Part shown: piece after piece, positions 43,861 to 51,869 of the stretch | Numbering within the stretch: the first letter of the stretch is position 1 | Layout: each line of letters begins with the position of its first letter | Assembly: GCA_015665455.1 (NCBI GenBank) | Contig: JADFAD010000012.1 | Coordinates: 85,706 to 149,705 of the forward strand | Direction: 5' to 3' | Length of the DNA: 64,000 bases | From: Oceanospirillaceae bacterium | Lineage (GTDB): Bacteria > Pseudomonadota > Gammaproteobacteria > Pseudomonadales > Litoribrevibacteraceae | Program-made: the position numbers and the translations under genes | Notes under the pieces: generated by a model | Databases searched by the model: none | What the model saw: only the letters and a program-made list of their open reading frames with translations | Told to the model about the DNA's origin: nothing

Positions 43861-43881
43861 TCGCTCGTAATAAACGAGCGA
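43861..43881 (+). promoter_or_regulatory. Hairpin in the slyD leader
   Basis: TCGCTCGT, a 5-base loop and ACGAGCGA form a perfect 8-bp stem 20 bases before the slyD ATG. No T-run follows, so it is probably a leader structure and not a terminator. Confidence 0.5.
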
Positions 43882-43900
43882 CCATTACTTGAGAGCCAAT

Positions 43901-44383
43901 ATGTCAATTGCAAACCAGAAAGTTGTAACTATGGATTTTAAAGTGTCTGATACGAAAGGTCAGGTACTGGATTCTTCTGAAGGCTCTGAGCCATTAGTTT
44001 ATGTTCATGGTGCTAACAACATCATTCCTGGTCTAGAGAAAGCTTTGGAAGGTAAAACTGTTGGTGATCAAGTCAATGTTGAAATCATAGCGGCTGAAGC
44101 TTATGGTGAGTACCACGATCAAATGGTTCAGGAAATTCCTATGGAAGCATTTGAAGGCGTTGAGAAAGTAGAACCAGGTATGGCTTTTCACGCTGAATCT
44201 CCAGAAGGTCACCCAATTCAGATCATCGTAACAGATGTTGAAGGCGATAAAGTGACTGTAGATGGTAACCACCCATTGGCAGGTAAAGATTTAGTGTTTG
44301 ATGTGACAGTAAAAGATGTTCGTGATGCAACTGCAGATGAGCTTGAGCACGGTCACGTGCACGGCCCTAGTTGTAACCACTAA
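43901..44383 (+). CDS. slyD: FKBP-type peptidyl-prolyl isomerase, SlyD-like
   Basis: A 160-residue SlyD-type chaperone/isomerase. The FKBP core has VYVHGANNIIPGLEKALEG, then the insert-in-flap (IIAAEAYGEYHDQMVQEIP), then NHPLAGKDLVFDVTV. A short metal-binding tail (HGHVHGPSCNH) is His-rich but much shorter than in E. coli SlyD. I use the ATG at 43901 (MSIANQKVV); the longer frame starts at a TTG. A GAGAG site precedes it. SlyD-like proteins assist folding and nickel handling. Confidence 0.93.
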   Translation: MSIANQKVVTMDFKVSDTKGQVLDSSEGSEPLVYVHGANNIIPGLEKALEGKTVGDQVNVEIIAAEAYGEYHDQMVQEIPMEAFEGVEKVEPGMAFHAESPEGHPIQIIVTDVEGDKVTVDGNHPLAGKDLVFDVTVKDVRDATADELEHGHVHGPSCNH

Positions 44384-44440
44384 GTTTTAAGCTACAAGGT
44401 TTTAAACTTTTTGAACTTTTATAAGTAATAGGTGGTTTAT

Positions 44441-44665
44441 TTGTCTAATCCAGGAATTGCAGCTGTTTTAAGTCTCGTCGTGCCGGGCGTGGGTCAGATC
44501 TACAATGGTTATTTCCTTCGTGGACTATTCTGGCTGATTATCACACCTGGTTTTTGGATCACTACGGGCGGTTTTTTGGGTTGGGTTTGTCATCTTATGT
44601 CTTCATATACCGCCTATAAAAAGGCGGAAGAAAAGGTTCAAGAGGAATTTTCCGAAAATAGCTAG
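44441..44665 (+). CDS. Small membrane protein with TM2-like features
   Basis: A 74-residue protein with two predicted membrane helices, a glycine-proline-rich first one (LSLVVPGVGQIYNGYFLRG) and a second in LFWLIITPGFWITTG. A charged C-terminal tail follows. The G-x-G-Q-I-Y-N-G pattern recalls TM2-domain or related small membrane proteins. I start at the TTG at 44441, which has an AGGTGG ribosome site 5 bases upstream; a GTG at 44432 is the alternative. It is 57 bases after slyD and ends in a strong terminator. Function is unknown. Confidence 0.65.
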   Translation: MSNPGIAAVLSLVVPGVGQIYNGYFLRGLFWLIITPGFWITTGGFLGWVCHLMSSYTAYKKAEEKVQEEFSENS

Positions 44666-44688
44666 CTACGTATGCTATTTTTGAACGT

Positions 44689-44720
44689 AAAAAGGGAAGC
44701 GATAATCGCTTCCCTTTTTT
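44689..44720. terminator. Bidirectional terminator after the small membrane protein gene
   Basis: A GGGAAGCGA / TCGCTTCCC stem with a 3-base loop is flanked by A5 and T6. It also serves the convergent lipid-enzyme-like operon that ends at 44742. Confidence 0.93.
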
Positions 44721-44741
44721 GTTTGCGCTCTTTTTATCTCT

Positions 44742-45785
44742 TTAGATTCGGTCTTTATGCAGCTGAAACTTCAAGTTAGAGCTGGTTACAGTGCTTGTAC
44801 CTGTGTAGAAAAACGAAACTAACCAAATTGCTTGAACACCAAGAATGACCTCTGGCGACCAAAGAAAGGTAAACCCTGTCATTAAGTCAGCAGGCATTAT
44901 GTCTGGCGTTGAATAAAAGCTCATGAAGATGGCAGTGTATACGACAGCAACTACGGTCATGATCTGATAAGGGGATATTTTTTGCCCACCACGATAATCT
45001 GCTCTCAAGGTTTCTGAATACAGTCTCCAGAATTGAGTGAATACTAGAGTGAACATTAACGAAAAGAAGTAAAAACCTTCCAAAAATGTCAGAAGCCCTA
45101 TTAAGCCGCAAAGAACGTAGAGAACGGATGTGATTGCTTGAATTGGTAAGATTTGTACACCATGCAGCTCTGATGCGTAGCATGCTTTTCGTGTTTCACC
45201 TGAGAACGTGAAGCTTAATGGCCCAAATACTTTCTGAACCCAGACAGGGAGCTTTTCAATGGGCTTTCCATAACAACACCCAAAACTTACACAGGCGAGT
45301 CGTCCAATACCTTCACCAAAACTGTAGGCAATTGAGATTGCTGCAAGAGTTGGAATAAGTGAAAGTTCTCCATAACCAGACATCAGTGTATTCGACGCTT
45401 CAATGAATATAGGCGCACAAATGATGCCTACGAAGGTTGCGCCACCAATGGTAAATGTATGATTTTTGCCTTCAACAATTCGAGCGACCAACCTAGCGGA
45501 AGGCAAGCACACGGCGAGTAGGGCAGCAATAACGACAGCAGATAAAGACAGAGAGTTACCTACCGAAGCCATCATAAGAATAAATAGTAAGACGCCAATG
45601 GCCAGAGATGTTGCGGTAAAGACACCGTAATAGGTTAAGTTTAAACCCAGCCAGTTACCATCGTTGTCTTTTTTTAAGGGAATTGTTGCTAAAAATTGCC
45701 AACGTTCACCTGTCAGTAATTTAAACATCCATCCCTGAAAAGCCAGTAGGCAAAGACCGAGTACTAGGGTAAACAGTATATTCAT
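44742..45785 (-). CDS. Lgt-family integral membrane protein
   Basis: A 347-residue protein with about eight to ten transmembrane helices. The segment EGIGRLACVSFGCCYGKPIEKLPVW is the Lgt-like signature in the GxGRLxCxxxGCCYG form, and PIQAITSVLYVLCGLIGLL and SETLRADYRGGQKIS match later Lgt segments. Lgt moves diacylglyceryl from phosphatidylglycerol to prolipoproteins. Here the HGG motif of the canonical enzyme is not visible: the corresponding stretch reads FTIGGATFVG. The donor or acceptor may therefore differ. The ATG at 45785 directly follows the Psd-family stop (TAATATG), with an AAGG ribosome site inside the Psd gene, so translation is coupled. It is the last gene of the three-gene operon. 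Confidence 0.75.
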   Translation of the reverse strand: MNILFTLVLGLCLLAFQGWMFKLLTGERWQFLATIPLKKDNDGNWLGLNLTYYGVFTATSLAIGVLLFILMMASVGNSLSLSAVVIAALLAVCLPSARLVARIVEGKNHTFTIGGATFVGIICAPIFIEASNTLMSGYGELSLIPTLAAISIAYSFGEGIGRLACVSFGCCYGKPIEKLPVWVQKVFGPLSFTFSGETRKACYASELHGVQILPIQAITSVLYVLCGLIGLLTFLEGFYFFSLMFTLVFTQFWRLYSETLRADYRGGQKISPYQIMTVVAVVYTAIFMSFYSTPDIMPADLMTGFTFLWSPEVILGVQAIWLVSFFYTGTSTVTSSNLKFQLHKDRI

Positions 45786-45786
45786 A

Positions 45787-46800
45787 TTATCCTTCTCCGT
45801 TGTACACAGGTGTACCGATAAGAGACCGAACAGCAACATCGGTTTCTATCAGTGGTTGATTAAATGCATTGTTAAATCTGTTATTAGCATTTTTATTGGT
45901 TAGGTTGTTGACCAAGCGATCATCAAAATTCACTCGATTCTTTTGAAATATAAGTACGTCAGTACTGCTTCCTGGATGATAGAGGCTTTTTGGTTGGCCT
46001 TTTTTCAGGAATAATCCAGGTTCGACATTGATTGGGTTTGCATACTCTCGGTCGCTATAGCACTGTTCTATCTCGCCTATCATAAGCGCGACAACCTCGA
46101 TCATGGCAACTAAGCCTACGTTTGAGCCACCAGGAATATCAGTGTCAATGACGGTGACAACCCTTCTATTTTTGGAATACGGCGTAACAATTTTGACGAT
46201 GGCGCCTGGGTTGCATGAGTGGAAATGACCGTCGACTTCATAAATATCAATAACCTTTCCATTCACAGGTGAGTGGTTGTAGTGGTATTTATCGGGTGTG
46301 AGCCGAAATATTGCAAAATCCCCACCGGAAAATTCGTTAAGCCATTTCTTCTTGTCGGTACCAATCATCTCTTCAAATTGAAAGAACTTATCTTTGATGA
46401 AAAGCTCTGATGTATCATTTAATGATCCTATGAGAACTCTAGAGTCTGCGGGTGAAAGAATGGCGTCCGGTTGGTTGGGTTGAGGCCTGCATTCCCAGTA
46501 ACGAATTTTTCGTTCGAAGATCCGGCGTGCAGTGGTAAATGATTCTGGTGGATCAATGCATTCAGCCAGATTAAGGCCGCATTGTTTAAGAAACTTTTTA
46601 TTACCGAGTAGCTTAGTCGTTAAAGCCATATCAAAGTTTAAATGAGCTAGTAATCGTGAACTCTGAGCGCTCGTTAAAGCTTTGAATATATTAGGCGCTT
46701 TTTCCCGTGCTGAGCTGTACAGCCATTGAATTATACGGTCCGCAAATAGGTTCTCGTCGATGACATTTTCTTTTCGATCGATATATTGATGCATTAACAT
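45787..46800 (-). CDS. Phosphatidylserine decarboxylase family enzyme
   Basis: A 337-residue Psd-family protein. It contains the pyruvoyl-forming cleavage site GSST (about residues 277-280, in LYHPGSSTDVLIF), with the catalytic His in DKYHYNHSPVNGKV and the Asp in SPADSRV. It would self-cleave into beta and alpha chains and decarboxylate a serine-lipid or a small amino acid. No membrane anchor is evident, and the C-terminal extension of 50-odd residues is unusual. Housekeeping psd is normally elsewhere, beside rsgA in E. coli, so this may be a second, specialised copy. I start at the ATG at 46800; a longer frame would overlap the upstream gene by 150 bases. The upstream stop overlaps the second possible start as TAATG. 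Confidence 0.82.
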   Translation of the reverse strand: MLMHQYIDRKENVIDENLFADRIIQWLYSSAREKAPNIFKALTSAQSSRLLAHLNFDMALTTKLLGNKKFLKQCGLNLAECIDPPESFTTARRIFERKIRYWECRPQPNQPDAILSPADSRVLIGSLNDTSELFIKDKFFQFEEMIGTDKKKWLNEFSGGDFAIFRLTPDKYHYNHSPVNGKVIDIYEVDGHFHSCNPGAIVKIVTPYSKNRRVVTVIDTDIPGGSNVGLVAMIEVVALMIGEIEQCYSDREYANPINVEPGLFLKKGQPKSLYHPGSSTDVLIFQKNRVNFDDRLVNNLTNKNANNRFNNAFNQPLIETDVAVRSLIGTPVYNGEG

Positions 46801-49229
46801 GCTTGCATAAATCCCTGGTTTTTTGAGTTCAAAGTTTGAACTGAAAGATCGCAGTCCAGATAAATGATCAGCGCGATCAATGTTCTTATTTGTTGGCTGT
46901 TTAATGTGTCTGCAACAAGATGTTGCTTTACCTGTTCCAACCAATCATGAAGAGGAACGGGTATCTTCAAGTAGGTCTCGAGTGAGGCTGTATCTTGTTC
47001 GTTAAGTTCTTTTAATTGAAGGGTTGCAGAGTCCATTGCTTCTACGAGATGTAACGATCTTAAGTCGCCTCTGTAGTATTCTTCGGCTTTGCGATTAAAG
47101 CGCTTGCCGGACACTCGGATAGGGTCTTTATTGCGTTCTTCGGCCATAATGCCGTCGACCAAACGTTTTGATACAGCGTGGTTGCCTAGTAAACGCTCTT
47201 GTAGGTCATCAATCGTATCTTGAATCCCTAACTGACTAATGATGTCCCGACCTTCTGTTTGAAGAAAACGGAAGAGGGCTACTCGGTAGTCCTGAAGTTT
47301 AATTACGTTAAAACCTTTGTTTCTTCTACTCTTTTTTATTTTGTCGGCAAACTCTAGAAGCTTTGTTAAAAAGTTATTTTTTGTCTCTTGGTTTACCGAA
47401 AATTTCTTAAGATCAACTGCAGCGGTAAAGAATATCTGTCGTCTTTCACTTTCAATTTCGGGTGAATCAGGAATGTCTCTGTGAGTTACATCGCCATTCG
47501 TAATCAGCTTATAGGCGATGGCTTGAATCAATATTTGCAGGTTAACTGCGTGACCCATATCGTGCTCAATACTGTGGAATAAGGAGTAATGGCGACCTTC
47601 GAAACCGCAATACCCCATTTTTTGAAATTCTCGTAACTTGAACAACAAGTACATTGACATGCTGCGATCGAAAATTCCCATTTTATCCAGATCGTCTTTT
47701 AAAAGGTCTTGGTTACCTAGCTTTCCGTCCAGAGCTGCATGTTCTTCGGTGCTTAAGAGTGCAGCGGGGTAATCTATCAGTCTGAAATCAGGAACAAAGT
47801 CGCCTTTGAGTCCCAGGGAGGAACGAACAGTGTTATCTATTAGATCGGGACCGAATGGCGTGATAGGCCGACCAATGAATTTGATCTTGGCTTTATTCTT
47901 CCATCGTCTCCAAAACATCCTAAGGTGAGTGAAGTCAATCTCATGTGAGAGAAAGCCAAGCACTGTTTCAGGGTGGAATTGTTCAAAGTCAATTCTATGA
48001 GGCGCGGCGGTGTACGTTCCTACAAACAAGGGTAAGAAGTGTTCTGTTATTTTAATAACCAAGTCGCCAAGGTATTTCTCGTGGGCTTCATTGAAGTCAT
48101 TGGTTTTATCTTCTAAAGCCTCTTGGATTTTTTTACTGCCAAGACTGATGTGTGTCCCGTTATTCGCCAAGCTTGTATTTGACGTGTTTGGCAAAATAAC
48201 CAAGTTTGAATTAATTATTCCGGCATCTCGTAACTTGGCCACTGCATTTAAGTGAGATCGACTCAATACTTGATGGCATAACGCCATATAAGCGTGCTTT
48301 TCTTCACCTTTATCCCAACCTGATAAGCATGGACTCATGAACAGCTCACGGTAGAAATTATCAGATATGCATTCGTTCAACTGTTTTTGTCGAACAGGGG
48401 GGTGAGGTGAGAAGAATATAAGTGCTTTTTGTTGAGACTGCTCAAGCCCGAACTGCTTATTCGCATATTCTGTCAGTAGGTGGGTGAATAAGAATCGATG
48501 TGATGTTTCGCGTGACAGTTGGAAACCTAAACCTTTGTTTTTCTCTAGGTTGAGTACCTTGAACGAGTGTGTTTCAGGTGAGGTATTGTCGTTTGAGAAG
48601 TTTTCTAAGAGTTTCATTCCTTGCGTCCGAATTTGCTCGGGTAGCTCGAACTTTTCTGCAAGGATGTCAGCAAGAGACAGTTTTACTAAATAGCTAATGG
48701 GCACTCTTACCCAAGGTTGATCATCTTGCATAAAAAGAAAGCTATTAGAATCGCTTCTTTGCTGGCTGTCTGCTTCTTGTTTGTCTGACTTCAAGTCGTA
48801 ATTAAATACTTGAAGGCTCTGGTTGTTTAGATATTCTAAAGGGAATCTAACCCAGCTGTTTTCCCATACGTTTGAGTCATTGTCTAAATATTCATTTAAA
48901 CTTTCTACGGCATTGTCTGGTGTATCCCCGGCTTGAGAGCGACGAATTACATTGGAGTAATAGGAAGAATCAAGAATTGTACGGGGAAGGTCTACGTGTT
49001 CTCGGGTTCCCATGACGGCTACTTGAAGCTCAGTTTCTGAACCAGCTGTAATATCGTTACCTAGAAATGGAAGAGAGGAAAGGTCTGATGAGTTAATGCC
49101 TAAAAGATCACAGCAGCTTTTCTCGTTTATCGGGGCGTTAACTGATGATTTCTTTTCACCTTGAGAGTCATCCAATAGCTTAGGTAACTCTGCGCTTTTA
49201 GCGTCTGTTTTGTTCGTGTTTGGGGACAT
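46794..49229 (-). CDS. Unrecognised 811-residue protein, first gene of lipid-enzyme-like operon
   Basis: A large, apparently soluble protein with no signal peptide or clear membrane helices. I do not recognise its family. Visible features are a Ser/Asn/Lys-rich N-terminus (1-60) and an internal duplicated motif, W126-VRFPLEYLNNQSL and W173-VRVPISYLVKLSL, which differ only at a few positions. A histidine cluster H552-SIEHDMGH560 could bind metal. Further conserved-looking segments are FSPHPPVRQKQ (272-283) and FIGRPITPFGPDLID (451-465). The last 170 residues are mainly helical and charged. It is followed directly by the Psd-family gene (4-7 base overlap) and then the Lgt-family gene. The start is the ATG at 49229 with AGGAG 11 bases upstream. 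Confidence 0.75.
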   Translation of the reverse strand: MSPNTNKTDAKSAELPKLLDDSQGEKKSSVNAPINEKSCCDLLGINSSDLSSLPFLGNDITAGSETELQVAVMGTREHVDLPRTILDSSYYSNVIRRSQAGDTPDNAVESLNEYLDNDSNVWENSWVRFPLEYLNNQSLQVFNYDLKSDKQEADSQQRSDSNSFLFMQDDQPWVRVPISYLVKLSLADILAEKFELPEQIRTQGMKLLENFSNDNTSPETHSFKVLNLEKNKGLGFQLSRETSHRFLFTHLLTEYANKQFGLEQSQQKALIFFSPHPPVRQKQLNECISDNFYRELFMSPCLSGWDKGEEKHAYMALCHQVLSRSHLNAVAKLRDAGIINSNLVILPNTSNTSLANNGTHISLGSKKIQEALEDKTNDFNEAHEKYLGDLVIKITEHFLPLFVGTYTAAPHRIDFEQFHPETVLGFLSHEIDFTHLRMFWRRWKNKAKIKFIGRPITPFGPDLIDNTVRSSLGLKGDFVPDFRLIDYPAALLSTEEHAALDGKLGNQDLLKDDLDKMGIFDRSMSMYLLFKLREFQKMGYCGFEGRHYSLFHSIEHDMGHAVNLQILIQAIAYKLITNGDVTHRDIPDSPEIESERRQIFFTAAVDLKKFSVNQETKNNFLTKLLEFADKIKKSRRNKGFNVIKLQDYRVALFRFLQTEGRDIISQLGIQDTIDDLQERLLGNHAVSKRLVDGIMAEERNKDPIRVSGKRFNRKAEEYYRGDLRSLHLVEAMDSATLQLKELNEQDTASLETYLKIPVPLHDWLEQVKQHLVADTLNSQQIRTLIALIIYLDCDLSVQTLNSKNQGFMQAC

Positions 49230-49347
49230 ATGTAGCCCGACTCCTATGAACGTTTTATTAGAAGTCTATGGCGGTAATATGTATGAAAGTTGACCGTTTT
49301 ATGAACAAGGTATTACAGTGGGCAAGAATTTAGGGTGTGTCACTGTA

Positions 49348-49396
49348 TGAAAATAGGCGATTTAACTTCAATTAAATCGCCTATTAAATCGCCTAT
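49348..49396 (-). terminator. Terminator with duplicated right arm after the corC-like gene
   Basis: A perfect 14-bp inverted repeat, AATAGGCGATTTAA (49352-49365) and TTAAATCGCCTATT (49372-49385), has a 6-base loop. The right arm is repeated once more in tandem (49384-49396). On the minus strand the hairpin is followed by TTTTC. It lies 20-65 bases past the corC-like stop. Confidence 0.8.
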
Positions 49397-49416
49397 GGAG
49401 GGCATAGCTTTTAGGG

Positions 49417-50682
49417 TTATTTAGCGCTTCTGGCTGGAATGATTCGAGCGAACTTAATCATGTTGTCTTTTACCTGAAGAATTTCAATATAGTAATCTTG
49501 CAGTTTCAGACTTAAGTTGGCATCTGGAATATATTCAAGATAATCAATGATCAGGCCATTAATGGTTTTAGGCCCTTCGGTAGGTAAAGACCAGTTAAGC
49601 GATTTATTGATTTCACGTATCGGAGCAGCACCATCAATGATGAAAGAGCCGTCTTGTTGGGGGGTTATTTCTTGGTTTGCATCTGCAATATCCGTGGTGA
49701 ACTCACCAACAATTTCTTCAAGAATATCTTCCAGTGTAACAATACCCATCACATCGCCGTATTCATCTACGACCATGCCGATTCGACGTTTTTCTTTTTG
49801 AAAGTTAAACATCTGGGTGTGCAATGGAGTGCTTTCAGGAACAAAATAAGGTTCTTTCGTTGCCTGCATAATCATTGATTTAGTCAGGGTATCTTCATTC
49901 AGAAAGCGATTAATGCTTCTAAGGTGAATCAGACCAACAACCTTATTAATGTCTGACTTGTAGACAGGAAGGCGAGTGTGCTGACTGTGGCTGATACTCT
50001 CGATAATTTCACTGATCTCAAGATCTAAGTCTATCCCTACGACATCATTTCTTGGCACCATAATGTCGTTTACGGTGACTTTTTCAAGATCAATGATTGA
50101 GACCAGCATATCTTTATATTTAGGTGATATTCTCTGGCTTGATTCGTATAAAACAGTGCGGAGTTCTTCTTTACTTAATGCATCACTGCCTGAGCCGTCA
50201 CTCTTAATCCCAATCAGCGATAGAAGTCTTTTGGTTATGATGTTTAGAATCCAAATGACCGGATAAAGAATCTTCAAAAGAACGGATAACACGAACGACG
50301 CAGGGAATGCGATGCGCTCAGGGTGCAGCGCTGCAATCGTTTTAGGCGTCACTTCTGCAAAAATTAGAACAACGACTGTCAAGGCCGTTGTTGCGATAGC
50401 AATACCTGCATCGCCCCAAAGTTGAACTGCAATGGTTGTCGCAATGGCGGATGCCAGAATATTTACAAAGTTATTACCTACAAGGATGACGCTAATTAGC
50501 TTATCAGGTGTTTTTAATAGCTTTTCTGCATTCTTAGCGCCACGGTTACCACTTTTTGATAAATGTTTAAGGCGATAGCGGTTCAGTGACATCATTCCTG
50601 TCTCTGAACTTGAGAAAAAAGCCGATAAAATAATTAAAAATAAGAGAAATACACTTAAAAGTGTAATTGAGTGTTCGTTCAA
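49417..50682 (-). CDS. CorC/HlyC-family (YfjD) CNNM-CBS membrane protein
   Basis: A 421-residue protein with an N-terminal CNNM/DUF21 membrane domain of about four helices (about residues 1-170). Two CBS domains follow (about 200-320) and then the CorC_HlyC C-terminal domain. Motifs include FFSSSETGMMSLNRYRLKHL, LVGNNFVNI, FAEVTPKT and GMVVDEYGDVMGIVTLEDI. It is associated with magnesium or cobalt efflux. The start is a TTG, matching the N-terminus of relatives (E. coli YfjD group), but no ribosome site is seen. It is 59 bases downstream of ypjD; the ffh-ypjD-yfjD order is conserved in enterobacteria. Confidence 0.92.
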   Translation of the reverse strand: MNEHSITLLSVFLLFLIILSAFFSSSETGMMSLNRYRLKHLSKSGNRGAKNAEKLLKTPDKLISVILVGNNFVNILASAIATTIAVQLWGDAGIAIATTALTVVVLIFAEVTPKTIAALHPERIAFPASFVLSVLLKILYPVIWILNIITKRLLSLIGIKSDGSGSDALSKEELRTVLYESSQRISPKYKDMLVSIIDLEKVTVNDIMVPRNDVVGIDLDLEISEIIESISHSQHTRLPVYKSDINKVVGLIHLRSINRFLNEDTLTKSMIMQATKEPYFVPESTPLHTQMFNFQKEKRRIGMVVDEYGDVMGIVTLEDILEEIVGEFTTDIADANQEITPQQDGSFIIDGAAPIREINKSLNWSLPTEGPKTINGLIIDYLEYIPDANLSLKLQDYYIEILQVKDNMIKFARIIPARSAK

Positions 50683-50741
50683 GGAGGGTAGAGCCTTTCA
50701 ATACGGAGTTGTGGGGATTGTTAAGCAGATCAAGGCGCCAG

Positions 50742-51560
50742 TCAAGAATTAGATGGCAGTTGAAGGATAAGTTCAATCACCGCTTTACTGCCAAAGTAAC
50801 CAAATAATAATAGAGCCCACCCACCGAGCGTCCAGCGAATGGCTTTTTTTCCACGCCAGCCTTTGAACTGATGTCCTAGAAGCAGTGTTCCAAAAACAAT
50901 CCAAGCGGCGATAGATAGGAATGTTTTGTGAGCTAAATGCTGCTCAAAGAGGTTATCTACAAATATTAAGCCGGCGGTCATGGCTCCGCTTAATAAGATA
51001 AACCCAGTCCAAAGCATATTAAAGAGAAGGTGCTCCATGGTTTGCAGTGGAGGTAACGCTTTTATTAGGTTCCAGCTGTTATGGCGTTGTTTTAGTTTGT
51101 TGTTTAAAACCATCAGTAAGATCGCTTGCAGCGCAGCGATACTGAAGAATGCGTAGGACGTGATGGATAAAATAATGTGTGTCGCAAGGCCAGGATTGAG
51201 CTCATTAACCGTTACTTGGTGAGGTGATGAGATAAGAACAGACCAAAGCAAGGCAAGCGATGCGATAGGCGCAATACCAATAAATAGATTTAGAACGGGT
51301 TGTTTAAAACTATTAAGAAGAACCATTAAGCTTATAAGCGCTGCAACGAGAGATGAGATGTTATCGATACTGATGTCTGGGCCATTGCCTGTTCTCATTT
51401 CGTAACTGCAAATGATGAAATGGGTGGCAATAGCAATACCAAGAATAATATTTAGGGTTTTAGGGGCGAATCCATTTTTCCCATTAAGAGTGCATAACTG
51501 TGATACAGCTACAGAACAATAAAGGATAGAAACGACAATTGCTGCAAGAAGCGTCGACAT
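50742..51560 (-). CDS. ypjD: YpjD-like membrane protein (CcsA/cytochrome c assembly family)
   Basis: A 272-residue integral membrane protein with about eight helices. The CcsA/YpjD signature regions are ILSITSYAFFSIAALQAIL and GFILLSGAMTAGLIFVDNLF, and a conserved His-rich region lies near HQFKGWRGKKAIRW. It belongs to the uncharacterised ypjD branch that sits next to ffh in E. coli and Pseudomonas. It is divergent from ffh, with a 309-base region between them. Confidence 0.88.
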   Translation of the reverse strand: MSTLLAAIVVSILYCSVAVSQLCTLNGKNGFAPKTLNIILGIAIATHFIICSYEMRTGNGPDISIDNISSLVAALISLMVLLNSFKQPVLNLFIGIAPIASLALLWSVLISSPHQVTVNELNPGLATHIILSITSYAFFSIAALQAILLMVLNNKLKQRHNSWNLIKALPPLQTMEHLLFNMLWTGFILLSGAMTAGLIFVDNLFEQHLAHKTFLSIAAWIVFGTLLLGHQFKGWRGKKAIRWTLGGWALLLFGYFGSKAVIELILQLPSNS

Positions 51561-51869
51561 ATTTGGTTAGATTTCCTGTTTTTAAATATTCTTGCCTGAA
51601 TAGCTTAAACCAAAAAACTTTTGTCTCTACATTAAGTTATCAATCAGAAAACTTGCATTAGTTTGTCACATATAGGGTGTTTATAGAAGTGTCTGGATAG
51701 CTTCTAAGGGGGAGAATCAGTTAGAATAACGGCAATTTCTTAATTTTAGTTCGTCCTCAGTCGTGCTTGGGTATAAATCGTACTCATTTTGAGTATAAAA
51801 ATTTCAGGTTGATTACCGAAATTCCTAGCCAAATGATTGATTTCGATTACATGTAGGTAGAAAAATTTC
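51561..51869. other. Divergent promoter region of ypjD and ffh
   Basis: 309 bases with no gene. A small inverted repeat TACTCA/TGAGTA (51781-51795) lies in the ffh leader. AT-rich stretches on both sides are expected to hold the promoters, but I could not fix the boxes. Confidence 0.5.

Noticed and set aside
46801-46944. N-terminal 48-residue extension of the Psd-family protein
   Set aside because: It would overlap the upstream gene by 150 bases in another frame; the ATG at 46800 lies at the upstream stop and gives a compact, coupled start.
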